From contig OX365955.1 in NCBI GenBank assembly GCA_947247005.1, positions 36,745,822 through 36,809,821 on the forward strand: a stretch of 64,000 nt of DNA. The letters are read 5' to 3'. The position numbers were made by a program, and so were the translations under genes. Under the pieces are notes generated by a model. The model had not been told where the DNA came from. It made no database searches and saw nothing but the letters and a program-made list of their open reading frames with translations. The stretch comes from Spisula solida. Its lineage: Eukaryota > Mollusca > Bivalvia > Venerida > Mactridae. Below, piece after piece: positions 27,801 through 42,800 of this stretch (the first letter of the stretch is position 1; the number at the start of each line of letters is the position of its first letter).

Positions 27801-30800
27801 GCACTTTAGTTTTTTGGGGATAGTGTGTGATACAGTAGATGCCCCAGTTACAGAAGCATGCCTGGTTCTTTTATGTGCTGATGTAAAGCATCATACACAG
27901 ACCTCGCTTAACGTCTCACCCAAAGACTGTTAGTAATTTTAGTTATGTTAGAAGGGAAACACTGAAAAGCATTTTTGATTTGGATGGGGTAGGGATTGAA
28001 CCCACAATCTTTAGATCAGCAGTCAGTAGCCCTTACCACTGGACCACTTTTCCGCCTAGCACACACAGACAGAGAAACCACATTTATATATACCAGTCTA
28101 TATAACAACTTAACAAAATGTTGTCAATTTTCACACCAACCGTAACAAAGATTGCAATTAAAATCCACTCAAGTCAAGCGTATAACGAGCTTAGGGAATC
28201 TACATATATAGTAATATCTATTGTTATATTGAGTACTAAGTATGGTCAGGAGGTCAATCCTATACCAGCCTATAGTTATCCGTTATACTAAAAATTTAAT
28301 CAGATTAAATGTTTAATCTTTATTGCCAAGTAAAAGGGGCATTTAAATGTCCAATATTTATACAGGCAGCACACAGAGTGTTCAATAGATCTTCATAAAT
28401 TCTATTTAATTATAAGATGATACTTATGGTCAAAGAATTAAAACCAATTAACAAGTTTGCACTACATGTCCATGTTTTTAGAACCATTTCCACTTTAGAT
28501 TATGATCAAACGCTCAAATGATTTTATGTACTTAAATCATTTCTGAATTCAACTATATTATCAATTAAAAAATATTGGAATTTTTATTAACAACCAAATC
28601 ATTTAACCGTCAATAAACATAAGATATTTTACCTCCTTTAAGATGTGAAACACCGCGTGTATGTCATTCATTGTCAAGAAATTCATAAAAATTTAAACTT
28701 ATCGAATGAGGTAGAAAAAATGAAGCAATGTACAGTGATTTTATCAGATAACTCTACGTGACACTAAATACTGATTTTTATTTTTAATTAAGATAAGTTC
28801 AAACATTTGTAGGGAAAGATGACTCTGTGTAAAGCTTACTTAGTTCAGTTCTTAAATTCAATCTAATGCTATTTCTAGTTTGTGAGTAGCACATCAAATT
28901 AAATTTTATGCAAAGTCAATGATTCTTCAAAAAGTGGAGCTAAATTATATTCATTACTTCTGATGATTTTGTCCTATATATAACTAACCACGAGTATTTG
29001 CACCTGTGTTTCAGAGATTGCTATTAAAGTCTTAGTGTTAACAAGGCACTAGGATATTCTGTACATTTACGACGCCATCAATTTGTCGTGAGCATAATAA
29101 AAATATTCCGATATGATCATCATTCCCACGTTTCCATGGTAATAGCTTACTTTCTATTCTGTAGTTAAGTTCCACACTAGATCTAGATCTGTCACAGGAA
29201 GCATGAAGTCTACTGGTACAAATGGCAATGTTCTGAGTAAAGTGCAAAGTTAATTACTTACGTAGAATTTGATCTTGGTATAAGAGTGAAGCTATTTTTT
29301 CTCCGTAGAACAGGTGATGGTGATGGGCTTGGTTTGGAGTAATCTTTCCGTCTCATACTCGGTGATACTGTAGGCAGTCTGTAGACAAATTATAGTCAAT
29401 ATTAATATACTGATAATACTTTTGCAATCACAAATTTTTCCATTGAAATTCTTCAAATGACAAACTAAAATTTAAGCAAAATTAAATGTGAACATAGTGA
29501 TAATAATTTTGCAGTCACAAATATTGCTGTTGTAAGTACAAAATAAATATTTTGAGACAAGAAGAAACTGTCTGAAAACTACTCTTTACTTATGGAAAAC
29601 ACAAGCTTTTTAAACTTCAGTTTGGTCAACATGACCACTTCTGATTTTCATGAAAATAGGCTCATATGAAGAGCCTTGTGATGCAGATTTCAAAATGCAT
29701 GCTTTTTATAAGGTCATAAGTAGCACTAACGACCTTCTAAATCTAAGCCAGCGATATTTCCATTGAAATGGAACTTTAAAGAAAATAAACACACAAGAAG
29801 GACATGATGACCATATTGTCCGATTTTCTATTATCTGTTTTATGATGGCCCTATTTCACATTAAATGGAAAGAACCTGGGGCCGTTTCATAGACATATCT
29901 TAGCTAAGATTGGATTTTTCCGTACATGATTTAATGCATACAAAGTGAACCAATACATTTTCATGAAATTAAAATTATAAGTTATTTAAATATTAACTCA
30001 GGTTTACACAACATTGCTTAAATGCTTTAACAGCCTTAGTTTGCTCGAAACAGCATACGAAAAAGTAAAATCTTTGCTATGTTCATCTACATGTATAAAA
30101 CAGCCCAATATCCCAGTATCAAAGCATGTACAAATAGTGAGGTAACCAAGATGTAGTAGGTATGATATAGAGGATATTTGTTGATTTTGGTGTAAGATCG
30201 TATTTTATTTCACCGAGTGATCACAGAAAATCAATATTTTCACGAGTGCAGTAGCCACGAGTTAAAATATAATTTTATGTGATCATGAGTGAAATAAAAT
30301 TGATCTTTCACCAAAAATCAACAAATTTTCTGTTTATTATATGCTTCAATTTTTCTTAAAAGGGTACCGTAATTGGCTTAATTGGAAGAAATCACGTCGA
30401 AATTAGAACGTCAAGACGTGACAATTGTGACGTCATGATGACGTAACGTACATTTTAAAGCCCGGCGCCGTTGACGTTACGTTTCTTTTTCTGAACGATA
30501 CTGGAACCAGCTTCTAAAACAGTGAAAATAACAAAGTGGTAATTTCACTGTTATTTTCACTGAAAAATCTCCGTAATCCATTGAAAGCAAATAATGAATA
30601 GGATACGTTTGCAACAAAGTAGACCAGAGTTCTTTTATTTTTCGTTACTCGGACCCTCCTGCCCTATTTTTTGGCATTTTCAAAAAAAAAAAAATTGGAA
30701 ATCTAAAATGTACAAATTTTTTATATCAAATATTTTGATGATAATGTTACAGTATACACCTTGTTTTATTATGTATTTCAATATTTTACTTATGATAAGT

Positions 30801-33800
30801 AGGTATAGTGCTCTCATTTACCACTCTGCCATTGGTATCATTGAAAAAATATCTAACTGAATTTTATTTTTAAATAAAATGTACATGTAATTAAATTTCT
30901 GTAGATTTTTAAAATTCTTTATCAATGATACCGATACATGTGCACTGTATTTGTTATAAGATAAATTTGCAGTTAGAACTAACATCGTTGCTTTCAATAA
31001 TGGACAGTCATTGACTACAATCCACTATCAACTACATTTTGGGAGTTTTTATTTTTTTCCCTCCTCCTGTGGACTTTTTTCTCAAAAATGTCTGAGAAAC
31101 AAAAAATTAAAAAACTCCGTACTGACATTTGACCTCATTCCTAAGGGCAAGTAACCTAGATATAGCTCGGACATGAGCCCTATAGTGAATATGTTTGCCA
31201 TACATGATGAACATTAGAGTATGCAGAACCATTATCCCTGTCTACGGGACATCTGAGATGTCATTTGGGGTCAGCATGTAAATCTATCTCTTTGAACACG
31301 CTGAAAATCCTTGTTCACTGTATGTTAATATACTAAAACACGTGATCGAAAACATGGGAGATAACTCTGGGTATTGGACCAAATAATCACAATGATGATG
31401 CTGGTAATTAAACTGAATTTATCCCTTAATGTTTTGTCATATTGACAATGTGTCCTTGATAAAAGAGACCAAGTTATGGATGTTTAAACTATGTCCCTGT
31501 TTTTTTGGGACACCCTGTACTGTACCTAGAAGTGCTGGCCTGGCGTGTAGGTGGTAATATCTTAGGTGGCGGCATCAACGTTCCGTCACCCGAAGCTGCT
31601 GTTGTTGCAGGTGCACTCATTGACATAACTGGCGGTATATTTGCCACTCCAGTACTCTCGTCCGGTGTTTCAGGTACAGTGTTAAGGACATTTGATACCG
31701 ATTCTTCACTTCCAGCAAAAAGCAAATCTTCAGGAGTGGCCTGGCGTCTGCGAGCCTGGAACAGATCGATTTGTTAAATTAACAACTCAACATTTGAAAA
31801 ATCATTAACTTAGCTGGTACATAAGCAGCTTGATAAAAATACTTTTTAGTTGTATACTATAAATGGTTTTGAGAAAGTTTTCCGCCTTTAAAAATGAAAA
31901 TAAATACAGCACTCATCAGTATGCAACAGTTTACAAGTAGTATCTCAAGCATGTCCTTAAAAAGAGAACTTATAATAAATCCACAAATTTGGTTAGTTGC
32001 CAGGTATTCATGATGAGAGTTTGTCATAGTCTCATTCATTTAAATCAGTGAGTCGCTTAATTCAACCAATTTATATATCAAATTATGGGCGGAAACATGG
32101 TCATATGAGAAAGGGAGTGGTTAACCTCAGGGGACAATCAGACAGTCTCAACTGTATAATATGATAATAACGATATTGACTAGAGAAATTTAAGCATCCT
32201 GATGAAGATTATTATATGAGAGATAAAAAATACTCAAGGCAGAAGAAATAAGGTAGAATAACAAGTCATTGAACACTTTTAATAATGTTCTTGTTAGCTC
32301 AAAATATTACCCTGTTCATATCAGAAAAATACACGGAAACCAAGAATATTATCGTTAACACTTGAGTTGTTCCCTTTTTTAAACAAAGAAAAAGAACGAT
32401 TCAAAGAAAATCACTTTCTTTTCAAGACAAAAAGTGTGCATATTGCAAAATATTAACTAATTTATTAAGATCAGCTAAAATTAATTCTTCTACACAAAAC
32501 ATTCAGACAGAAATTGCAAAACAAACAAACATGGTTATTTAAAATTAATTTCAGATGAGAATCAGTTTACAATCAAAGTCAATAAAGCAACTAGTTAGAG
32601 CTTAATATAAAGTATTGAAAAAGAAATAACACATTCAAAGGCAGATTCTATTTTATTTTTATAAAATTCAGCAACAAATCCTGATTTCGCCCATAGGCAG
32701 CCTGCACGTACCCTACTACTTCACAAGTCATATCAACCTTCTCATTGTTTACCTATATAAGAAAGGTTACTTTCAATATTTCCGATTATAAAAGTGCCTG
32801 TCACATTTGTAGCCGTGTAGGTTTATTATTCATTGAAATGGTATATTACGGGTATCAACGTGTAGCTACTATATTTTACTTTCAGGATATATCAACACTT
32901 TAGTCCTTAGATACACACCCGTTTACACACCGAACGTCAGAATCAAGAATACAATTCCTTAATTAGGTCGCTAACTAAGACGTTCAGCAAAACCCAGATT
33001 TTCACGCTTGTAAACGTGAATTTTGCCTTGAAACAGAATGTATGCTTCACAAACGGGCCTAGCTAGTCATCCTTTCAGTTAGTGTAACTAAATAATTTAC
33101 CTCACATGCCAGTTAAACATCGCAATATTTCACTAGATCGATAATTAAAAAAAAATGTACGAACTTCGCCACCGTCAATTTCCAATTTTATTTAGTATTC
33201 CGATAACCTTTCGACCTCAACAGATTTCGAAGCGATCGTTTAATTGGCTAGAGTGTGTGTCACGTCATTCATAGTTGTTCAATCGTGTAAGCTCGGCCAT
33301 TTCCGTTTGTGTCAGGTGTATATACTGAACTTCTTAATTGATGACCAAAAAAAATTCGCGATTTGACTTATATTGTGTTAAGGGTGTGTATTTAAGGACT
33401 AAACTGTTTATATATCTGGAAAGTAAAATATCTTGGCTACACGATGATACCTGTAAGATAGCATTTGAGTGAATAAATAAAAGAATACGACAAGTTATGT
33501 GACAGGCACTCCATTCTTCGTGATTCACCTTGTCATAACATAGTAAACAGTGGTAAAATCCGATTTGGCCGGGGTAGTATTTGGGTACGTGCTGACTGCC
33601 TATGATTTCGCCCATGACTTCATTCTTCTCACACAAGTAAATTCCCCTGATTTTTCATACTTTTTGCACAAATAAATTATTAACATTTGATATGTACAAT
33701 TTTTTTACTATTTATTTAGACAAAAATTCTCCCTTCAATGAGCAAACACATATTGTTATTTTCATAAAATTCAAAGTAAAAATTGTAAGTCAGAACAGGT

Positions 33801-36800
33801 TACAATTGGAAAATAGAGTAGACACAACATTAAACAGCTGTTTCCCCCCTAAAAAAGCATTCCCAAGTTCAATGTAAACCTGAGGTCTAGTGTAAGGGAA
33901 CAACGTTTAAATTTTAATGAAACCCCTATGAAGGTCATTCGAAATTGTTTAATGTAAACCAGCGAGGTGCAGTTTCCAAAGTTAAATGCAGAGGGACATT
34001 CCAAAGTGAAATTTTATCCCTCAGAGGAGCATTTTGCAGTTAAATGACATCCATATGAGGGTCATTCAATAGTTAAATAAAACCACAGATATCCCAATAA
34101 AGACAATGATGAGGTACATTAGTTATTGATCCAACATTCCTAATATGGAAACTCTAGCAGACATGTTCCTTCCCACAGAATGGTTTAATACTACAGACAC
34201 ACACGTTTTAATAATATTAAAATAAAACATAAAGAAGAACCGAGCAATCGGATAAGTCATGAAAAATTTCTGAATGTATTAGTAGCTTGTTCTCATCAAT
34301 GTTATATTACCTCCCTGTACCAGCGCATTGAACAGCTGATCAGTCTCGATGTCCTGCGTAATGTCTGTCCAGAATACCAAAACATATTGTAATAACTATA
34401 GGGGCTTATCAATATGGCAACTAATTTTGACAGTTTTGCATTAAACTTATAATTCAAGACATTTTTGAATGTCTAAAATATGTCCAAATAGGCATAAATA
34501 CAGAAGCCACTTACACTCATGTCCAATTAAATTACATACATAAATACAGTCATGAAAAAAAACATGATTAAATCTATACATACATGTAGGTAATTATGTA
34601 ATTACTAATATTAACATACGTATACAATGTATATACAACATAGATATCAATATAGATTTATACATTTACAAACCAACCAATATGGCTGATTTACTGTGCA
34701 TCATAGGTTGCTTATGCAAATACAAAACAATTAGTATTTAATTATATGATAATATTTATTATAATGAAGCAAGCTGCAAATTATAATGCACATACTTTAT
34801 CCTAAATCAATATTACAATCAATGTGCTACAAGCATACATTATGTGACCCAGTTGGAGCCTTAATATGTAACGTCTGACACGACTTTGGTAGTGTCGAAC
34901 ATGAAACGTAACTTTTTGGTGTTAGTATTATTACAGCATACTCCGATACAATATGTATCATGATGGTTAACACCTGTGTTTGTGTAAATTGTGTACAATC
35001 TTGACAACACTATTGTTGTTTTCGGTAGTATTATAATTGCAGCTGATGTTGCTTTTTCAGTTTTCACTAACAACTCGTCCTATGTGACCTCTGACCTAAT
35101 CAAATCACTTTGACCCTCCGACAACAAACACATTTCTTTGGCCAATTGCAAAGGGACAAACATTTTAATTTACAGTTACTTTCTTAAGTCGGCTACCAAT
35201 GAGTATTCAGTCAGCATTCTAGAATTATTTCTTGTGCTAAACTCTATCTACCATACTTATATACTTAATATGTTCAACCCTTTACTCAATTACAGTCAGG
35301 ACTCGTTACAACAACACCCGATATACCGACAATTTTGTTATAACGACACAAATTGGTGGGGACGAATTCAATACAACGCGAATAGTATCCGTTATAACGA
35401 CATATTCACTTACCGACAGCAAAAAGAACGAATTGATTGTTTACACAGTAATTAATACTCAATATACTGACAATATCAAGGGACTATTTTTCACGCCTGA
35501 ACTATTTATCGGCTTCACAAAGTCACTGTCTGAGCAAGGAGCCTAACTATTATGTAATTACACTTGCGAAAATCATCTTAATTGCTCTCTTTATAATTGT
35601 GGAACCTTTCACAGTCGAATCACAGTTTGTGTGCTACGGCTCACGCATTCGTAATCAAGGGAGATAAGCGAAGTCATCGCATATATTCGTATTTTAGAAA
35701 TCGTACGGTTCACGAAATAAACGATGTTAATCGAGATTTCTCGACTTGATTTATTAATTCATCAATTCTTAAAAACGACAGGGTAAAATTTGTAACAAAA
35801 TGAATTACCAAATTATTCTCTAGAGCGTTACTGGATAATTACTATTTGCTCGATATGTTAATTAATGTGCGTGATTTCCTACAATTAAATTTGTTTTTAA
35901 GGTTGCGGTTTCATTGATGCAGTGCATGTATAACAATGATTTGTTTTTCATACCCATTTTACACTTTGTTATCACAGTTTGATGAATGGAATGCTATTGA
36001 GCCATTAGATAATCTCATTAAAGTTGATCGAATATAAAACTGATTTTGCTGATTATGTCAGTTGTATGACATAATAAATTATATGTTAATCATTAATTGA
36101 TTTCTATGAAACAATCTCCAAATCAAATTTTTCGACACTAGTGAAATTCAGTATATTAAATGACAAATTTGTTATAACGACATTTTGATCGGGAACAAAC
36201 AGTGTCGTTGTATCGAGATCTGACTGTATTAGATTTAATGCTGGTAAGTACAATAATTCTTTTATTTAAATGGACAAACAATGTTCTGAATGTTTTGAAC
36301 ATGTTAACTAGAAGTGGTTTCGGTATTATAAGCATGGTTATGAGCAGTATTGTCGAAAATTCTCAAAAACTTCCACAAAAAACTATTTTCAGATCCAGAT
36401 CAGTTAATCCTTCATGACATCAGGGCCAGGGGATCAACTTCTCTCTACAGTAAAAACTGAGCGAACCATAGAGTAAAGGGTTGATCAATACATGTTGAAT
36501 TTAATACTGCACACAATATAACTCAAGTCCATGCTGTCAGATATTAGGCTGCCTAATATATCATTGTAAGTTGATGTCGTATATCTTTAAGTTTGTGAAC
36601 AAGTCAAACTACATACAACCTTCAAGCCACGGTCAGGTTGATACTCAGCAATGTGTAAAAATTTACCGATGACACTGCAGACTTCTCTGACTGGTTACCA
36701 AACTCAGTGTTTATATAACATTTGACCAAGATAAAAAATTCTGAAAAATCTAACATGCATTGTTTAAACGACTACCAGCTAAACAAAGTATATGCTAAAG

Positions 36801-39800
36801 TGGAATTACATTCTTGAACAAACAAGTAAGACAAACATTACTGACTCACATCCAGGGATACAGCACAATACTTTTAGGGATACAACGGAAATGTCACATA
36901 CATGTAGGTAAACAAACTACATGTTACAACAAGTATATGTTTTCATGGGTTAAAAATCCAGCATGATAACTATTGGACAACCGCCGCAGCAAACATACAT
37001 GTACACATAAATAAAGTGCAACCTTTCCTCATATATGTATGAACTTAACTTTTAGGAATCATGTGTTTGTGAGATGAAGCTTTAAGTATGTCACAAGACT
37101 GGTGATCGACCAGTGAATAATATGAGGTGATATGTCACATGATCTGTGAACAAGCATATGTCACAGTCATGATCTGTGAACAAGCATACCGTATATCTCT
37201 GTAGATCTATTTCACCTGTGAAAATATCTTTTATACATATGACAACGCGGTACATACTGGTTTTTAATAATATGCGATCCCGCTGTTGACAACAAAATAC
37301 GCACGCCGGTACCAACCGGTCCATACTGGCTTTTAGCTGCGCTAAAACAATCATGTTGGATTAATATCCCCTTACAAGATGAAAAACGCCAAAAAAACAA
37401 ACAGAGGTTAGAAATCGCTAAAATTAGCTTCGCTAAAATTTGATTTTGCCGAAAATCGCGAAATTTGCAGTACGCGAAAATTACCCGATATACGGTATGT
37501 CACATGATCTGTGAACAAGCAAATGTCACATGATCTGTGAACAAGCATATTATAACATCGTGTCCTATGATTCATTATCCACCAATGAATAAAGCAAAAT
37601 CCTGTCACATGATCATTGATTGACCAATCAGGTGTAATGAAGTGATAAATGGTAATCAGAGGTACGGATACCAACAAACCATTGTCATTTGCCTTACTAT
37701 AAGCATTGTTGATTGTAACTTTCTGTCAATTATATATACTGAAGAATTATTCTATCAATGATTAATAAATAAGCGCATGTGAAAATATACAGTCAGAACC
37801 CACTTCAAGTCTAAGTAACTACAATTATTAACAAGTGTAATAAAGCTACCACAAGTAACCCACATGACAAAGGGCTATTAACAACCAATGACACACATTG
37901 ATACCAAGTCACAGATTATGTTTTTAAGCTTGGCAATAAGTCTTGACAATTTTTGTTGAAGTCTGACAATGGTTACTTAGATATAGCATCATTACATATG
38001 AATGGACTGAACAACTGTATCTAGGAGGGTGGGATCAGTTGTTGGCCAATGAGTATACAGTCATATGTCACATGACTAGTGATTGACCAATCAGATTGAC
38101 ATGTTGGTGGAACAATAATCCAAGAGATGTTTCTTTAGAATGAAACAATCATTTTTCAGGTTGGCAAGCTACAGAACTACATCAAACTCTAACAAATATG
38201 GAATAACACGTATGTTCATAACACAGGATAAAAAACTATCTAATAGCATCAACTGTTCAAACTCTTTTACAATACAAGTTGTGTCTCAATGACAACACGA
38301 CAGGGGGTTACAAAAGGAGTTGCATGATGATAGACTTGACAATAGCCCCATAGTACAGTCGTCGAGATGCAACTCAAGATGGAGCTGTTGTAGAAATACA
38401 ACTTGTATTCTAATAGAGTTTAACAGGATGATTTTGTCAGTATCAAGAGCATCTCAAAAGCATGTCTGGCAGTCCACAAAAAATATAAAAGGTATTATTT
38501 TTTATTGTAATTTTTTATTTCAAATTGACTTTTAAATCAGCAATAGGTAACATTTACTAACAATGATTTTGTAAATCAAAGTCATATTTGTAATACAAGG
38601 AATCAGTACGGAGTGACTTGAATATTCAGAGTCTGAATCAATTTGAATATATTGAAACCAGTCTGAAAAATCTAACCTCTGATTGGTTGTTTCTGTTGCT
38701 TTTGTAGACCAATGGCATGGCTGCATTCAAAGACTGGTTTCCAAACTTAGTTTCAATAATCCCCCCCACCTCTAATATTCATAATAGAGAACATTTTAAG
38801 ATACTCTGATACTGACCTATTTCAAAGAACATCTGAGTGATAGTGTCTCATGCAGTGTCCAATGAAATCACAGGAGACATTACGGACCTAGAGGACGACT
38901 ATCTACATGGTCAACAAATGGATACAACATAATGCTATTTATATAAACAAGTATACAAGGTACATTCAGCAGTGAATCATTGAGTATTATATGTGTACAT
39001 GTCAGTGCGGTGTTGTTTATGGTGTAGATTTACGATACTCACTGAACCATGAAAGGGGTATGACCGTCGATAAAACCGTTCTAATTCTCTCTATTTGTAA
39101 TCAAAAACAAAAAATCAACATAAAACATTACATTGCCTTGATTTGTGCCAGTAAATTTGGGTTTGAAGACTCTGCACAGAAGCATCTGATTGGTTAATTT
39201 GAAATACAACTTTTAAATAGACCAATGAGAAGGCTGTATTGTTAGACTGGTCTACAAACACAGTAAAAACCCCTAGGCTGAAACAACATACTTGGAATAT
39301 ATTTACAAGCACCTCAGAAACTGGAGTAATATATGATTTTGAATTAGAGTAAGTTAAACAGCATATTAATACTAAACACATTATGCAAGTACAACACATT
39401 TTAGTATCTATAAATCCATATAATACTAGTTAATTATTTAATTAATTTCATTTTTGTAATGAATACAACAGCACATTACAGACGACAATCATGCTTTAAT
39501 GTAATCATACTAGTATCACTTACATTTGACAAGTTTTTTGTGTCATTTTTTCTCTCAAATCCAGATATACTTAGGTATATATTAATTATTCACCTTATTG
39601 ATTATAATTGTACAATAACTACAAACCATTCTAATGTTGATAAGTAATAAACTGTGTTTTATATTAACAGAAACATATCACAGAGGCATTTCTAGAGTCA
39701 AATGAAGCATTATGCACAGGGGAAGGTGCTGCCTGACCTGTCACCAGAGAGACAAAGTGGCTTTTCTATAGACAAACAGTATACTTCATGCAGTGACAGT

Positions 39801-42800
39801 CTGAGGATATAGGAATAAAATTTTAATGTTACACCTGTAACTTAGCCCCTATTCACCATTTTCCCTAAAAATAGTTATGCTATATGCAATGCTCATGTAT
39901 ACATCTAGGTATTAAAAATAATGCCCCTGTTACACACAATCATGCTGAAACAGGTACACAATCATAAAATATACAAACTACACAAACTTAAAAATATATA
40001 TTTAATATACAAACTCAACTTACAATACAATATTTATTAATTTGTTGGGTAAAAGTTTTTAAAACTACACAACAATTTGGTTGAATTAGCAATATACATA
40101 ACTGAAGATAACAACATCTAGGGTATTTAGGGCATAAATCTCAACTTGCAAACCTGTCTCAAAATGAACGCACCTGATTGGACAATTCAAAGCTCAGTCA
40201 GACAATCTATGACCAATGACAAGGCTGTATTCTTAGACTGGTCTTCAAACTTTGTTTTACAAGCTTGGAAACCAGTCTTGAAATGAAAGCACCTGATTAG
40301 ACAGTTCAGAGCTCAGGCTAACAATTGACCAATGGCAAGGCTGTATTCTGAGACTGGTCTTCAAACTTTGTATTATATCCTTTGTACTACAAGTGTTACA
40401 TGTTTATATCTATTACTTACCGGTATAAGTCTATGAAAGTCCTATAGTAAAAGTAACAAACCCTGATATAGTATAACAAACCCTGATATAGTATAACAAA
40501 CCAGTGTATATGTATATAACAAACCCTGATATAGTATAACAAACCCTGATATAGTATAACAAACCCTGATATAGTATAACAAACCAGTGTATATGTATAT
40601 AACAAACCCTGATATAGTATAACAAACCAGACTGTATATGTATATCAATCAGAGAGGAACTACAGCTTCACTCTGGTTTCACCAAGTGTCTCAAGATACA
40701 ACAGGGCCAAATAGTAGAAATTGAAATTCAATCATAATCATTATCAGGAAACGAGAAATACAGAATTTCCATGAAAACCCAGATTTTAAAAACAAAGCAT
40801 ATAACTGTACCCAATCTTGGTTCCAGCAAACACAAAATGTGAGGTGCCAAATTTCAAATGCTGGGTATTAACATAATCGTTTCTGGGTATATAAATTTAC
40901 GAGATGTGTGTTTATTTTGGGCACTTGAGACCATAATGCAGCACATACTGAATGCAGCACATACTGAATGCAGCACATACTGAATATAGCACATACTGAA
41001 ATGCAGCTCATACTGAATGCAGCTCATACTGAATGCAGCACATACTGAAATGCAGCTCATACTGAATGCAGCTCATACTGAATGCAGCTCATACTGAATG
41101 CAGCTCATACTGAATGCAGCACATACTGAATATAGCACATACTGAAATGCAGCTCATACTGAATGCAGCTCATACTGAATGCAGCTCATACTGAATGCAG
41201 CACATACTGAATGCAGCACATACTGAATGCAGCACATACTGAATATAGCACATACTGAATGCAGCACATACTGAAATGCAGCACATACTGAAATGCAGCT
41301 CATACTGAATGCAGCACATACTGAATGCAGCTCATACTGAATGCAGCTCATACTGAATGCAGCTCATACTGAATGCAGCTCATACTGAATGCAGCTCATA
41401 CTGAATGCAGCACATACTGAATGCAGCTCATACTGAATGCAGCTCATACTGAATGCAGCTCATACTGAAGTGAACATGTGCAGGGAGATATTGCAGCGGC
41501 CGAAGCACATACAACTCCTAATTCGTCAGTGATTCTGAGTCACAAACTGTCTGGCACAAGTGACAGTTAAATAGTAACCCATAAAGAGTAGTTATATAAT
41601 ACCCAGGAATTTGTTTCACAATCAATTTGACATAAATAATGTTATAATTAATCTGATCTAAAGACTTCAGTTTCATGGCATGAATATTTTATGTGTTGCC
41701 TGATATATTCCTACAATAGCCGAGTATTAAACAATGGAATAATGCTATCATTTTATCTGACTCTTCATTGCTTGAGGTAAAATCAGAAAACTGAGTCTAA
41801 AAATACAAGCCTCAATCTGATTGGACAAATTTAGATGCAGACAGTCAATAAGCCAATGGAAAGGCTGCATTCAGAGAGACTGATCTTGAAACATTTCATA
41901 ACATTTAATTTTGATCTAGTCTATGAATTGAAAAGATTGCATAACAAAACTAATTTGGTCAAACATATAAGTGTAGGGTCACAAACCAATACTCTCCAGA
42001 ACATGCTCATTTATAATGAACATGCTAAATGGTACTAAATACATACGTAAATTTTGTGCTAGAAGTGTTTGAAGATAGTCGATAGGCACATGGTTTCATT
42101 ATTTGCCAAGTCCTTATTGTTACACCTAGAAGTACCAAATACAAAGAGAAGGTAGTGCAGCAGCCATGTTTAATTTAGCACGACGGATATGGCGTTACAA
42201 AAGCTGGTACCCAGTTTTTCTAAAGTTGTCACAGCAAACACGGATACCAGTTCCTGTGACGTCATATCCGATGTGGCTAAACATGCCTGCTGCACTACCT
42301 TCTCTTTATATAGGGTACACTCAGATAATTTGAAACTATATGCCTATGAGATAGTCATGGTTGACTTTCATGCTATGGTATATAACATACAAACATTCTT
42401 ATATTTTCATACTGTCAGAGTAAGAAACAAGTTACTAGAGCATGGATGTACATATACGTTCAGTCACCACATATCGTGACTCAAACTTGCATACATGTTA
42501 CATGCAAGCCATTCCGTACCTGCTATAAATCAATGATTAAATGTTTAAATAATCAATGTAGAAGATTACCCAGTTAGACGTGAAATTAGACAATAATTGA
42601 GTCTTTAAATCTTTAAAGCGTGCCTTTTGTTTGAACTAGAAATGTTTCCAATGGTTACAGGACTGGTGCTGCCACTTCACACAATCAGTGAGTATAACTC
42701 TGTTCTTATAAATGAATGCACCCCCATTTCAATATGATAAGTGTTTCATAACAATTAGTTCCAAAACTCAAGATCAGACACTTACAGAGATATGGTCACA

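Larger units (their letters stand above)
25781..29261. other. KIF21 intron 15-16, part 3' of the nested gene
   Basis: Tail of the nested gene, then intronic sequence with two tRNA-like fragments (27108-27180 and 27830-28060). Otherwise no recognisable features. The short frames here lack splice sites or family resemblance. Confidence 0.5.

Noticed and set aside
31505..31777. Plus-strand 90-codon frame
   Set aside because: Antisense shadow of KIF21 exon 14, which has matching splice sites and family resemblance on the other strand.
33241..33320. Possible internal KIF21 promoter (CACGTCATTC, CGGCC patches)
   Set aside because: Only scattered motifs, no initiator or associated exon; not enough to call.
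42189..42479. Plus-strand 96-codon frame
   Set aside because: Starts inside a palindromic foldback element; composition gives no protein signature.
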